This document shows, one piece after another, positions 25,405 through 34,381 of a stretch of 64,000 bases of DNA. Within the stretch, counting starts at the first letter, position 1, and every line of letters starts with the position of its first letter. Under the pieces are notes generated by a model, which was not told the origin of the DNA, ran no database searches, and saw only the letters and a program-made list of their open reading frames with translations. The DNA is from Muribaculaceae bacterium (GTDB lineage Bacteria > Bacteroidota > Bacteroidia > Bacteroidales > Muribaculaceae), in contig JAMPDX010000002.1 in NCBI GenBank assembly GCA_023665425.1, forward strand, positions 1 to 64,000, given 5' to 3'. A program made the translations under genes and the position numbers.

Positions 25405-25791
25405 ATGAAGAAGATATTGATATTTACAGCAGCATGCCTGGCTCTGGCCGGAGGTGCTTGCTCCAAGTCAGACAAGAGTGCTGACAGTGCCGAGAGCGTT
25501 GCCGCCGTGCGGGCTCAGCTCGAGGCTGAACGCAGCGAAGCCTTTAATGAGTTTAAAGACAAAACAGTTAGCGCCATGACAGCTACCGTTGATGCTGTGA
25601 AGGCAGACCCGACCAATGCTCAACAGATATATGATGAGTTCATACATCGTATGGGCGACTTACATCTCCAAAACGCCGAATTTATGCAAGAGTTGATGGC
25701 CGACAGCACTTATCAGGCTGAGGGTCGCAAATTCAAAGAGGCTATGACTGAGGCCGGAATAAACACTAATCCTCTGGACACTAACAACTGA
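25405..25791 (+). CDS. Small putative lipoprotein of unknown function
   Basis: A 128-residue exported protein. The start at 25405 gives a lipoprotein signal, KKILIFTAACLALAGGAC, with the lipobox Cys at residue 19 followed by SKSD. The mature part is acidic and predicted helical, rich in Ala, Glu and Asp, with no motif I recognise. A -7-like box TAACTTTG (25353-25360) precedes it, which rules out the longer frame from 25348. The PAS gene starts eight bases downstream, but a functional link between a surface lipoprotein and the helicase genes is not obvious. Confidence 0.65.
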   Translation: MKKILIFTAACLALAGGACSKSDKSADSAESVAAVRAQLEAERSEAFNEFKDKTVSAMTATVDAVKADPTNAQQIYDEFIHRMGDLHLQNAEFMQELMADSTYQAEGRKFKEAMTEAGINTNPLDTNN

Positions 25792-25799
25792 AGATTATC

Positions 25800-26138
25800 A
25801 TGATTGCAGACATCGAATGGGCAGAACAAATGAACTGTGCAGTAACAGTTTGTGACGCTGAGGGTGTAATCTTATTTATGAACCAAAAGGCTCGTGAGAC
25901 GTTTTCAAAGCATGGAGACTTGATAGGGAGAAACCTGTTTGGTTGCCACAGCGAGGCCTCTCAAGCAAAGATCAGACACATGCTTGCCACCGGCGAGAGC
26001 AACAGCTACACGATAGCCAAAGGGCCCGTGAAAAAGATGATATACCAGACCCCCTGGCGCAAGGATGGCAAAATAGCCGGCATGGTGGAAATATCCATGG
26101 TCGTACCGCAGGAAATGCCCCACTACGTACGATTTTAG
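25800..26138 (+). CDS. Single-domain PAS protein
   Basis: A 112-residue cytoplasmic protein made of little more than one PAS fold: AVTVCDAEGVILFMNQKARE at residues 14-33, then DLIGRNLFGCHSEASQAKI, and the final strands KKMIYQTPWRKDGKIAGMVE. PAS domains sense ligands, redox state or partners; no output domain is attached, so it would have to act on another protein. It lies 12 bases before the SNF2 helicase gene and eight after the lipoprotein gene. The role is unknown. Confidence 0.75.
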   Translation: MIADIEWAEQMNCAVTVCDAEGVILFMNQKARETFSKHGDLIGRNLFGCHSEASQAKIRHMLATGESNSYTIAKGPVKKMIYQTPWRKDGKIAGMVEISMVVPQEMPHYVRF

Positions 26139-26150
26139 AGCCGTGTTACT

Positions 26151-28985
26151 ATGAATGAGAATTTAATCCCCCACCATGTAAAGCAAGATTTCTTGGCAGC
26201 CCTGCGCAACCGCAATAATGTGCTCCGGCAGGAGGACCATATGAATTTGCTCCACCCGGATGATTTGCGTGTGCAATTGGCTCCGGACCCCTCAGGAGGT
26301 GTATTCATATCTATTGTGAACACCAAAGGTGAGACACAAATACCGAGCGAATATCTCCACGTGGGACCATTGGCTCCCTTGCTGCGCACAATGTGCGAAC
26401 TCAACGGCTCCGACGGGATGACATTCTCATGGACAGAGGCCGGAGATGAAAATACTTATTCCACACGTGACTATCCCTTCTTGGCTACGTATCTGCATGA
26501 CTGCGAGAATCTTTTGGTAAACGCATCCATGCAAGAACTCACCGTGATAGAGGATGAGGTCAGTGTCACCTTCCGTATCACCACTGTTGAAAGCTCTGAG
26601 GATGCTTCTCCCTCTGAACTGCATGGCATATATTTTGCAGGAGACAAACCGGTGGAATGTTTCATCAGCGGCGAATATGCTCTTGCCGGCGATGAAATGC
26701 TCACCATCAAAAACATCGGCGCACGTTTTGCCGACTCGGCATCTTTTATAGAGCCCTTTGACGCTAACCTACTTGAGAGCTTCCTGAGTATATTCTTCAC
26801 CGACATGGAGAATGTCAATGTGGATTATGGTGAGCGAAAAGTTAAATTTATTGATGAGCCGGTGGAGATGACACCGATTTTGATATTCGAAAAGATTGAG
26901 GAAGACAACTCATTAATACTCAGAGTGTCAGAGAGCGTGGGAAATATCCCCATGGAGATATGCGAGAACTTCCGGCTCAATTGCTTCGTCAATGTCACGG
27001 ACAATCATATATATGTTCGCCATATAGGCCAAAGTTCAATCCCGGAGAGTATCAACACTGTCATGGATAGCATATGCGAGCATTTACCCAAGCGCAGCCG
27101 TCGTGAGGTGTGGAACGAGGGCAACCTTATTGCCGTACCCACGGAGATAGCCTCAACATTCTTGTATAACTCTTTTGCTGCCCTACTGCCCAAATTTAAA
27201 ATACTTGGCGCCGATAAGCTGAAGACATATAAGATAGTGGCCGGCATCCCCAAGCTCGACCTCAGACTCGGTAGCGGCATCGACTTCCTTGAGGGCAAAG
27301 CGAGTGTGGATATAGCCGGTGAGAAATTCACCGTGTCAGACCTGCTGTCGCAATACAGCCGACACCGCTACATTACTCTGAGCGATGGCAATCGCGCCGT
27401 GATGGATGCCGGCTATATGCGACGCCTGGGGCGCATCTTCCGCAATGGCTCCACCAACGGCGAAGATATTAAGGTGAGCTTCTTTGACCTACCCGATGTC
27501 ATGGAGCTGCTAACTGACAGTGGCGAACAACCCAAGGCTCCAGCCGTTTACAAGAAATTTTACGAGGGCTTCAACTCTTTGGGCAAGAAAAATGTGTCTA
27601 CCCCGGGCCTCAAGGCCAAGCTACGTAATTATCAGAAGGCGGGCCTAAGGTGGATTGACTATATGTACAAGTCCAATATGGGGGGCTGTCTGGCTGACGA
27701 TATGGGTCTGGGAAAGACGGTACAGACCATCGCCATGCTCACCCGCAGTGTACCTCAAGCTGAGGAGCCAACTCTGATTGTAATGCCCCCAAGCTTGATA
27801 TTCAACTGGATTGAAGAGTTCAAGAAGTTCGCTCCAAATATCAAGGTGACACCATATTACGGTGCCGACCGAAACCTGAAGGAGACACTCAAGGCGGAGG
27901 TGATACTCACCAGCTACCCTCTTGTGCGCAACGACATCGAGGAGCTGATGAAGCATACATTTGACTATATAATACTCGACGAGAGTCAGAATATCAAGAA
28001 TGTCGATGCACAAGTCACCAAGGCAGTATGGCTGCTCAAGGGTAAGCACCGCTTGGCCATCTCAGGCACACCTATCGAAAACAATCTCACTGAGCTCTAC
28101 TCCCTGTTCAGATTTCTCAATCCGACAATGTTCGGCTCCATACAAGAGTTCAACAATCAATATGTAGTGCCCATACAGCGCGAGGCTGATGACGATGCCG
28201 CCGCTGCATTGCGCCGCAAGGTGTTCCCCTTCATACTGCGTCGTCTCAAGAAAGATGTGCTCACCGACCTGCCCGAGCGCACAGAGCAAGTGCTCTCCGT
28301 AGAGATGAGCCCGCGTCAGGCTAAGCTGTATGAAGAGCGCCGCGCCTACTTCGCTGCTCGCATCGAAGAGTCCCGAGCCCTCCATAAGGCTAACAATTCC
28401 TCGTTTGAGATACTCCAGGCTTTGGGTGAGCTACGCCAGATTGCCTCTGTGCCGGAGACAAAGAGCGACGGGCGCATCTCTTCGCCTAAGATAGAGATAC
28501 TGGTCGAATACCTGCAAAATGCGGTGCATAACGGGCACAAAGTATTGGCATTCTTCAACTTCCTGGCCGGCATAGAGCTTACATCCGAGCATCTTGACAA
28601 GGCCGGCATCGGCTATGAAACTATGACCGGAGCCACACGCGACCGCCAACGAGTGGTGGAACGCTTCCAGAATGATCCCTCTTGCCAGGTAATGCTTATG
28701 ACGGTAAAGACCGGTGGTGTAGGTCTAAATCTCACTGCCGCCGACACGGTCTTCATTGTGGAGCCCTGGTGGAACAAGGCGGCTGAAGAACAGGCCATAA
28801 ACCGTCTGCACCGCATTGGCCAGAAAAACTCAGTGAGCTGTTATTACCTGATCACGGCCGACACTATAGAACAGAAAATCCGACTGCTGCAAGAAAAGAA
28901 GTCGGCGCTGGTGGACGCCGTCATCAGCTCAGACACCGGCGGCAAAACTTTGACCGACGAAGATATCGAATACCTCCTCTCTTGA
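26151..28985 (+). CDS. SNF2-family ATP-dependent helicase/translocase
   Basis: A 944-residue Swi2/Snf2-type motor. The first ~480 residues are a variable region without a motif I can name. The motor follows: Walker A LADDMGLGKTVQTIAML near residue 513, Walker B IILDESQNIKN near 608 (DESQ in place of DEAH), SGTPIENNL near 645, and the second lobe with TVKTGGVGLNLTAADTVF and INRLHRIGQ near 885. Such proteins translocate on double-stranded DNA and remodel DNA-bound proteins such as RNA polymerase. The next gene, 58 bases on, may encode a helicase-associated partner. Confidence 0.93.
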   Translation: MNENLIPHHVKQDFLAALRNRNNVLRQEDHMNLLHPDDLRVQLAPDPSGGVFISIVNTKGETQIPSEYLHVGPLAPLLRTMCELNGSDGMTFSWTEAGDENTYSTRDYPFLATYLHDCENLLVNASMQELTVIEDEVSVTFRITTVESSEDASPSELHGIYFAGDKPVECFISGEYALAGDEMLTIKNIGARFADSASFIEPFDANLLESFLSIFFTDMENVNVDYGERKVKFIDEPVEMTPILIFEKIEEDNSLILRVSESVGNIPMEICENFRLNCFVNVTDNHIYVRHIGQSSIPESINTVMDSICEHLPKRSRREVWNEGNLIAVPTEIASTFLYNSFAALLPKFKILGADKLKTYKIVAGIPKLDLRLGSGIDFLEGKASVDIAGEKFTVSDLLSQYSRHRYITLSDGNRAVMDAGYMRRLGRIFRNGSTNGEDIKVSFFDLPDVMELLTDSGEQPKAPAVYKKFYEGFNSLGKKNVSTPGLKAKLRNYQKAGLRWIDYMYKSNMGGCLADDMGLGKTVQTIAMLTRSVPQAEEPTLIVMPPSLIFNWIEEFKKFAPNIKVTPYYGADRNLKETLKAEVILTSYPLVRNDIEELMKHTFDYIILDESQNIKNVDAQVTKAVWLLKGKHRLAISGTPIENNLTELYSLFRFLNPTMFGSIQEFNNQYVVPIQREADDDAAAALRRKVFPFILRRLKKDVLTDLPERTEQVLSVEMSPRQAKLYEERRAYFAARIEESRALHKANNSSFEILQALGELRQIASVPETKSDGRISSPKIEILVEYLQNAVHNGHKVLAFFNFLAGIELTSEHLDKAGIGYETMTGATRDRQRVVERFQNDPSCQVMLMTVKTGGVGLNLTAADTVFIVEPWWNKAAEEQAINRLHRIGQKNSVSCYYLITADTIEQKIRLLQEKKSALVDAVISSDTGGKTLTDEDIEYLLS

Positions 28986-29043
28986 GCTCTGCCAACTCTT
29001 CATTCAGCACATTCTCAATAACTCACCTCCAAGTTTATTTATC

Positions 29044-30924
29044 ATGATGACAGAACTCACTTTCATAGTACCGAATAGATTTGCTTATCAAGAGCAATAC
29101 TATCAATATAGCTACGAATACACTACCTCTTTAAAGAGCCGAACTGGGTTTATCCGCAATTTGCTTAGAAATGGCAAACTCAATATCACATGGAAATGTG
29201 AAGACCAAAATCTGTTGTTTACCCTTAATCGAGTTCAAAGGGCTTTCAAGAGTCCTAATCTTAAAGGGCTCAAAGAAGATATGCTTATTTTATACAGCGG
29301 CTTCTTGAGCTCCAAGGATAATAAAATACTTCTGGCGCGACATTTTGCCAACAAGGAATGCAATAAGATTGCCGCGGAGATGGTGGATAAAGGGTTAGTC
29401 TTGATTGATACTGTTTACCAACAACTTAATTGGAATAAGCCTAAGATGAGTTGGATGGGGTCAATAGAGGCAGAGGATATCAATAAGTGGCGTACCAATG
29501 ACAATACCGCACCCATTGCACCGATGACCTACTTATTTCAGTTCGAACCTTCATTCGCTGATTATTACACTTCTCAAGGACCAACAAACGTATACCTTGG
29601 TGTATTCCCGGCTATGGTGCAATATTATCTTGAATACGTAAAGAAAGTAAAACTCACTACTCTTGAGAATATCGAGGGGCTCACCATATTTGATGGCTCA
29701 GACATCATCGCTCAACAACATGCCTTGCAGCAACTTCTGATTACAGGCCAGCTTAAACTTGGCAAAAACAAGCTCACACAGACAGGTATAAAGAAATGCC
29801 GGGAAATGACTGATTTGCGGCCATTCCCCACCTCCGCTGAAGATGCTCCCTCACGCATAGGCCTGGTATTAAACGCATTATACAACATTTACGTCAATGA
29901 CTTTCTCGAGTTTGAACTGCCCAAAACGCCTCTGACATCTCAAGAGTTTTTCACTAAAATATCATATGTGTTAGAAGACCCTCTGGTAAGAGACTTTCAC
30001 TACTTTTTGGGTAGCGACATCAAGCTAAATATTCAGGTGCTGCTGACAGCTCACCAAAAAACGACAACCGGCCTGTATGAAGAGATATTCCGTTTGCTTA
30101 AACACATGTGTCAAAACATGCATAACAAATGGGTAGAGATGCAATCCTTCATTGATACTGTGAATCTGAATTTAGCCAAACAAGAACTCTTTTATATCCT
30201 CCCGGGAACAGAGAAAAAGAAAAAAAATATACCTAAAGATGCAAATGGCAAGTATATAGATCCCTCTGACTATAAAAAGCTGTTACATGACAAGATAATA
30301 GACGGATACATTAAGACGCTGGCTGCCTGCGGATTTATTAACCTTCTGTTTGATGACAAGGGGAACATAGCAGGGTTGCAACCTACCGAGTTGGCTGCAT
30401 GGCAGGCGGGCCTTATCGATAATTTCCCCACCGTAAAAAAGACAGAGGAAGATGTCGATGTTTTCCTGGTTAATGACATGACCGGTATTATCCTCGTCAA
30501 AGAGCCGACCCATCCTTATGCCGGATTGATAAATGAATTCGCCGAAAAGTTAGGCAACAATCGCTGGGTAATCACTTCTGCCTCGTTGCTCAAAGGATGC
30601 TCCAACACCGCAGATTTTAAGGCAAAGATAGACCGATACAAGACATTTATAGAGGCTAATCCCAAAGGTGTCATAAAGCAACAGATAGAACGAATACTGA
30701 AGGATTCTAATGCTGTGCAACGCACGGCAGGCGCTTCAGGTTACCACCTGTATGACATTGACCCTAAAAATAAAGTTCTACACCAAATCATAGCCACAAA
30801 CCCGGAGATAACGCAATACACACTCAAGGTAGAGGGATGCCGTCTTTTGATTAAGAATTCATTCCTATCCACATTCATCTCAATCTTGCGTGCCCATGGC
30901 TATCTGGCAGACATAAATGTGTAA
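29044..30924 (+). CDS. Large protein with probable helicase-associated (XPB/Ssl2 N-terminal-like) C-terminal domain
   Basis: A 626-residue soluble protein not assigned at first sight. From about residue 470 the order of elements (VFLVNDMTGIILVKEP, then NNRWVITSASLLKGC, YKTFIEANPKGVIKQQIERI, LHQIIA, and the end LSTFISILRAHGYLAD) matches my memory of the helicase-associated domain found in actinobacterial XPB-like proteins. No helicase motif is present, so it may serve the SNF2 motor encoded just upstream. The middle (residues ~290-420) is mostly helical. It is clearly more AT-rich than its neighbours by eye. ATG at 29047 is an equal start. Family assignment is inference. Confidence 0.55.
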   Translation: MMTELTFIVPNRFAYQEQYYQYSYEYTTSLKSRTGFIRNLLRNGKLNITWKCEDQNLLFTLNRVQRAFKSPNLKGLKEDMLILYSGFLSSKDNKILLARHFANKECNKIAAEMVDKGLVLIDTVYQQLNWNKPKMSWMGSIEAEDINKWRTNDNTAPIAPMTYLFQFEPSFADYYTSQGPTNVYLGVFPAMVQYYLEYVKKVKLTTLENIEGLTIFDGSDIIAQQHALQQLLITGQLKLGKNKLTQTGIKKCREMTDLRPFPTSAEDAPSRIGLVLNALYNIYVNDFLEFELPKTPLTSQEFFTKISYVLEDPLVRDFHYFLGSDIKLNIQVLLTAHQKTTTGLYEEIFRLLKHMCQNMHNKWVEMQSFIDTVNLNLAKQELFYILPGTEKKKKNIPKDANGKYIDPSDYKKLLHDKIIDGYIKTLAACGFINLLFDDKGNIAGLQPTELAAWQAGLIDNFPTVKKTEEDVDVFLVNDMTGIILVKEPTHPYAGLINEFAEKLGNNRWVITSASLLKGCSNTADFKAKIDRYKTFIEANPKGVIKQQIERILKDSNAVQRTAGASGYHLYDIDPKNKVLHQIIATNPEITQYTLKVEGCRLLIKNSFLSTFISILRAHGYLADINV

Positions 30925-30935
30925 TAAATGTCTAC

Positions 30936-31391
30936 CTAAGCGAGGTGTTGGAGGAAGTGGATGCGGTGCACCAAGGCGGCGGTAAGATTGCGGAAGCGGC
31001 GTGAGGCAATGATTTTCTCGATTACGGAGATCATCTGATTACCCAGTCCGAGCTCCGCGGCAAGAGTATCAGCGCGCTCCTCGGAGTCGTATGCCCAGGG
31101 ATGTGTGTGGTATAATATGTGGCCCAATTCATGACACAAAGCAGCAAACAGTTCAGGCTCGGTGAAGCCCATAAGCCCAACTTGTTGCTCGGATATATAT
31201 ATGCGGTTTGACACCCTGACCACGACGTCATTATACTCATTCTCATCATCCGGCAACGGCAAGAATTCAATGATATGAGGCCGAGGGATCGGGTGTTGTA
31301 ATTCAGCAAATTTTGCTTCAATGAGCTCCCCATATAGTCTGAGGAAGGCATCTACGGCAGGCAAGTTGTATCTATTCTCAAATTTAATCAT
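30936..31391 (-). CDS. IrrE/ImmA-like zinc metallopeptidase domain protein
   Basis: A 151-residue protein with the zincin motif HELGHILYHTH near residue 84 and a downstream ERADTLAAELGL that can supply the third ligand, as in IrrE/ImmA-type peptidases. Members of that family cleave repressors or antitoxins, but no helix-turn-helix partner is next to it. The ATG at 31391 is preferred to an overlapping GTG three bases upstream. It converges on the 29044 gene with 11 bases between their ends. The dispersed repeat copy B lies directly before its start and would form its 5' leader when read on this strand. Confidence 0.7.
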   Translation of the reverse strand: MIKFENRYNLPAVDAFLRLYGELIEAKFAELQHPIPRPHIIEFLPLPDDENEYNDVVVRVSNRIYISEQQVGLMGFTEPELFAALCHELGHILYHTHPWAYDSEERADTLAAELGLGNQMISVIEKIIASRRFRNLTAALVHRIHFLQHLA

Positions 31392-31394
31392 CAC

Positions 31395-31566
31395 TAAAAC
31401 ATTAACAGACAGTAAATCAGCGGCCTACGCACGCCATTTGTCTACCATCCCAACCCCGTACACCCACGGCTATCGCCGCGTGTGTACGGGGTTACTATAA
31501 GTCGGTGTCCTTACGGGCACTCCTAACCATAACATATTCAATTGGATATTAATCGCGAAACTTGAA
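31395..31566. repeat. Dispersed structured repeat, copy B
   Basis: This matches 10443-10614 along its whole length with scattered substitutions and small indels. The main hairpin is perfect here: AACCCCGTACAC with GTGTACGGGGTT, inner stem CGGC-TATC-GCCG. The second is GTGTCC-TTAC-GGGCAC with one T-G pair. It ends four bases from the GTG/ATG of the metallopeptidase gene, on the other side of which lies the pnp terminator. Confidence 0.75.
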
Positions 31567-31646
31567 CTATTTATTTAACGGAGGAAAAGACCTTTTTCAT
31601 CTGTAAGGGTATGATATTTAACATTTTTTGGGTATGGGTATCAACT

Positions 31647-31677
31647 AAAACGCCCCGCTGCGTTATGGCATCGGGGC
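31647..31677 (-). terminator. Intrinsic terminator of pnp
   Basis: Read on the minus strand: CGCCCCG, 14-base loop, CGGGGCG, then TTTTAG. It starts about 25 bases after the pnp stop codon. The stem has seven G-C pairs. Confidence 0.8.
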
Positions 31678-31700
31678 GTAGTTTATATAGATATTAATCT

Positions 31701-33980
31701 TTATCGACGGGGACCACGGTCGCCACCATCGCGGCGGGGACCACGGGGACCACGGGGACGGTCATCATCGCGGCGGGGACGGTCATTACGACCTTCGCCA
31801 CGCGGTGCACGGGGACGGCGTTCGGGCTCTACCCATCCCTCGGGCTTGGGCTGAAGGGCGCGCATGCTCAAACGATATTTGCCGGTCTTAGGGTCAATCT
31901 CAAGCAGCTTGACGGTGAGCTCGTCACCCTCCTTGATGCCGCTGGCCTCCATGTCGGGCAGACGGTCCCATGATATCTCGGAGATATGCAGAAGGCCATC
32001 CTTACCGGGCATGAACTCTACGAAGGCACCGAAGTCGAGGATAGAGCGTACCTTGCCGGTATAAGTCTCTCCCACCTCGGGCATTGCCACGATAGCTTTG
32101 ATGCGTGCGTATGCGGCATCGAGGCTCTCCTTATTGGCAGAAGCAATCTCCACGATACCTACGCCGCGGTCTGTATCTTCATCGATAGAGACTGTGGCGC
32201 CGGTCTCTTCCTGAATACCCTGTATAATCTTACCACCGGGGCCAATGACTGCTCCGATAAGGTCTTTGGGTATCTCAAACGATACGAGGCGAGGTACATT
32301 GGGCTTATAGTCAGCGCGGGGCTCGGGCATTGCCTCATTGATGAGGCCGAGGATGTGCATACGTCCCTGGCGCGCCTGCTCGAGGGCTGTGGCGAGGATC
32401 TCATAGCTCAAACCGTCGCACTTGATATCCATCTGTGTGGCGGTGATACCATCCTTGGTACCGGTCACTTTGAAGTCCATATCGCCGAGGTGGTCCTCGT
32501 CGCCGAGGATATCGGTGAGCACTGCATACTTCTCACCATCGGAGATAAGACCCATGGCTACACCTGCTACGGGACGCTTCATCTGCACACCGGCATCGAG
32601 CAGAGCCAGGGTACCGCCACATACTGTAGCCATAGATGATGAACCGTTACTCTCAAGGATGTCTGATACGATACGGCAAGTATAGGGGAAACCGTCGGGG
32701 AACATACGCTTGAGGGCGCGATGTGCCAAGTTACCGTGGCCTATCTCGCGGCGGCCTACACCACGCTGCGGACGAGCCTCACCGGTAGAGAAGGGAGGGA
32801 AGTTGTAGTGAAGCAAGAAGCGCTCCTTGCTCTTGTTGAGCACGTCGTCAACAATCTTCTCATCGAGGGTCGTGCCGAGGGTTGCAGTCACGAGGGCCTG
32901 GGTCTCACCGCGGGTGAAGACTGCTGAGCCGTGAGGGCCGGGCAGATAGTCTGTCTCGATCCAGATGGGGCGGACAGTGGTGGTGTTACGGCCATCCAGT
33001 CGGATACCCTCATCAAGTACACAGCGGCGCATTGCCTCCTTCTCCACATCGTGGTAGTAGCGCTTCACCATGGCCACGCGCTGGTCCTCGGTATAGTTGG
33101 CGAGCTGCTCTTCTGTCATTTCGGGCAGTGACTCGATATATTCGTCGCAGATAGCTTTGAAAGAATCGGCTCTCCAGTGCTTGTCGGGATTACCGGCCTT
33201 GGCTATGGCGTATGCCTTGTCATAGCACTTCTCGCGAACGTCGGCGCGGAGTGCGTCGTCGTTGATTTCGTGGCAATATTCGCGCTTTGCTTCGTGGCCA
33301 CTCTCCTTCATGAGCTCGAGCTGAGCTACACAGTGCTTCTTGATTTCCTCATGAGCTACACGTAGAGCCTCGAGCAATTCAGCCTCGCTCACCTCGTTCA
33401 TCTCACCCTCCACCATCATGATGTTGTCGTAGGTAGCACCAACCATCAGCTCGATGTCTGCCTTCTCAATCTGGTCGAAAGTGGGATTGATGACCCACTG
33501 GCCGTCAACACGAGCCACACGCACCTCGGAGATGGGGCCGTTGAAGGGTATGTCAGAGCACGCCAAAGCGGCCGATGCAGCGATACCGGCCAGGGCATCA
33601 GGAGCATCTTGCTCAGAGGCTGAGTACATAGTGATGTTTACGAAAGTATCAGCGTGATAATCCTCGGGGAATAGAGGACGGAGCACGCGGTCTACAAGGC
33701 GAGAAGTGAGTATTTCATAATCAGAGGCACGACCTTCGCGCTTCTGGAAGCCACCGGGATAGCGGCCTATAGATGAGTATTTCTCTTTGTATTCTACAGT
33801 AAGGGGCATAAAGTCAACGCCCTCGCCGGCCTCTTTGGCCGAGCATACAGTGGCCAACAGCATAGTGTCGCCCATGCGAACTTCCACCGCGCCGTCTGCC
33901 TGCTTGGCGAGCTTACCGGTCTCGATGGTGATCTGGCGTCCGTCTGCCAAATCAATCGTCTTCTTAAACGTCTTAAGCAT
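31701..33980 (-). CDS. pnp: Polynucleotide phosphorylase (PNPase)
   Basis: This phosphorolytic 3'-5' exoribonuclease is central to RNA turnover. Two RNase PH cores (residues ~15-230 and ~320-555) are joined by a helical linker; the second has [22 protein letters not shown] domain ([19 protein letters not shown] near 560) and an S1 domain ([20 protein letters not shown] near 630) follow. The last ~40 residues form an Arg-, Gly-, Asp- and Pro-rich low-complexity tail with [11 protein letters not shown] repeats, mirrored in repetitive DNA at 31701-31790. It has a perfect promoter and its own terminator, so it is a single-gene unit. Confidence 0.96.
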   Translation of the reverse strand: MLKTFKKTIDLADGRQITIETGKLAKQADGAVEVRMGDTMLLATVCSAKEAGEGVDFMPLTVEYKEKYSSIGRYPGGFQKREGRASDYEILTSRLVDRVLRPLFPEDYHADTFVNITMYSASEQDAPDALAGIAASAALACSDIPFNGPISEVRVARVDGQWVINPTFDQIEKADIELMVGATYDNIMMVEGEMNEVSEAELLEALRVAHEEIKKHCVAQLELMKESGHEAKREYCHEINDDALRADVREKCYDKAYAIAKAGNPDKHWRADSFKAICDEYIESLPEMTEEQLANYTEDQRVAMVKRYYHDVEKEAMRRCVLDEGIRLDGRNTTTVRPIWIETDYLPGPHGSAVFTRGETQALVTATLGTTLDEKIVDDVLNKSKERFLLHYNFPPFSTGEARPQRGVGRREIGHGNLAHRALKRMFPDGFPYTCRIVSDILESNGSSSMATVCGGTLALLDAGVQMKRPVAGVAMGLISDGEKYAVLTDILGDEDHLGDMDFKVTGTKDGITATQMDIKCDGLSYEILATALEQARQGRMHILGLINEAMPEPRADYKPNVPRLVSFEIPKDLIGAVIGPGGKIIQGIQEETGATVSIDEDTDRGVGIVEIASANKESLDAAYARIKAIVAMPEVGETYTGKVRSILDFGAFVEFMPGKDGLLHISEISWDRLPDMEASGIKEGDELTVKLLEIDPKTGKYRLSMRALQPKPEGWVEPERRPRAPRGEGRNDRPRRDDDRPRGPRGPRRDGGDRGPRR

Positions 33981-34017
33981 AAATTTTTATCTGTTTTCTA
34001 ATTCTTCAAAAATCACG

Positions 34018-34049
34018 CAAAGTTAATATAAAATTCTGATATAGACAAA
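34018..34049 (-). promoter_or_regulatory. Promoter of pnp
   Basis: On the minus strand TTTG (34049-34046), 20 bases, TAACTTTG (34025-34018): a perfect match to the consensus. The start codon is about 35 bases downstream of the -7 box. Confidence 0.78.
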
Positions 34050-34138
34050 AAACGCCCACCGAAAATTACCGCGCAAATTCAGTACTCATCACAAGTATTA
34101 TTTATGAACTTTATATATGTTAAAATTGTTTAATAAAC

Positions 34139-34354
34139 ATGAAAAAATGGCTCGGTAAAGTATACTCGCTCTACGCTGACGGGTTTCGGTCCATGACAGT
34201 GGGGCGGAGCCTCTGGCTGCTGATTATCATAAAGGTGATAATACTGTTCGCAGTCTTAAAGGTTTTATTCTTTCCGGACCTGCTCTCTACTAACTATGAC
34301 AACGATGAGGAGCGCGCACAAGCTGTTCGTTACTCCTTGACAGACAGACCTTAA
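34139..34354 (+). CDS. DUF4492 small membrane protein, cytochrome bd-associated
   Basis: A 71-residue protein with one membrane helix (LWLLIIIKVIILFAVLKVLFF, residues ~26-46) behind a basic N-terminus KKWLGKVYSLYADGFRSM. DUF4492 proteins are found directly before cydA in Bacteroidota, as here (27 bases). A role like the small CydX-type subunits that stabilise the oxidase is an attractive inference but is not proven, and the sequence is not similar to CydX. Confidence 0.85.
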   Translation: MKKWLGKVYSLYADGFRSMTVGRSLWLLIIIKVIILFAVLKVLFFPDLLSTNYDNDEERAQAVRYSLTDRP

Positions 34355-34381
34355 AGCCAATTTTAAAAAACTTAATAATAT

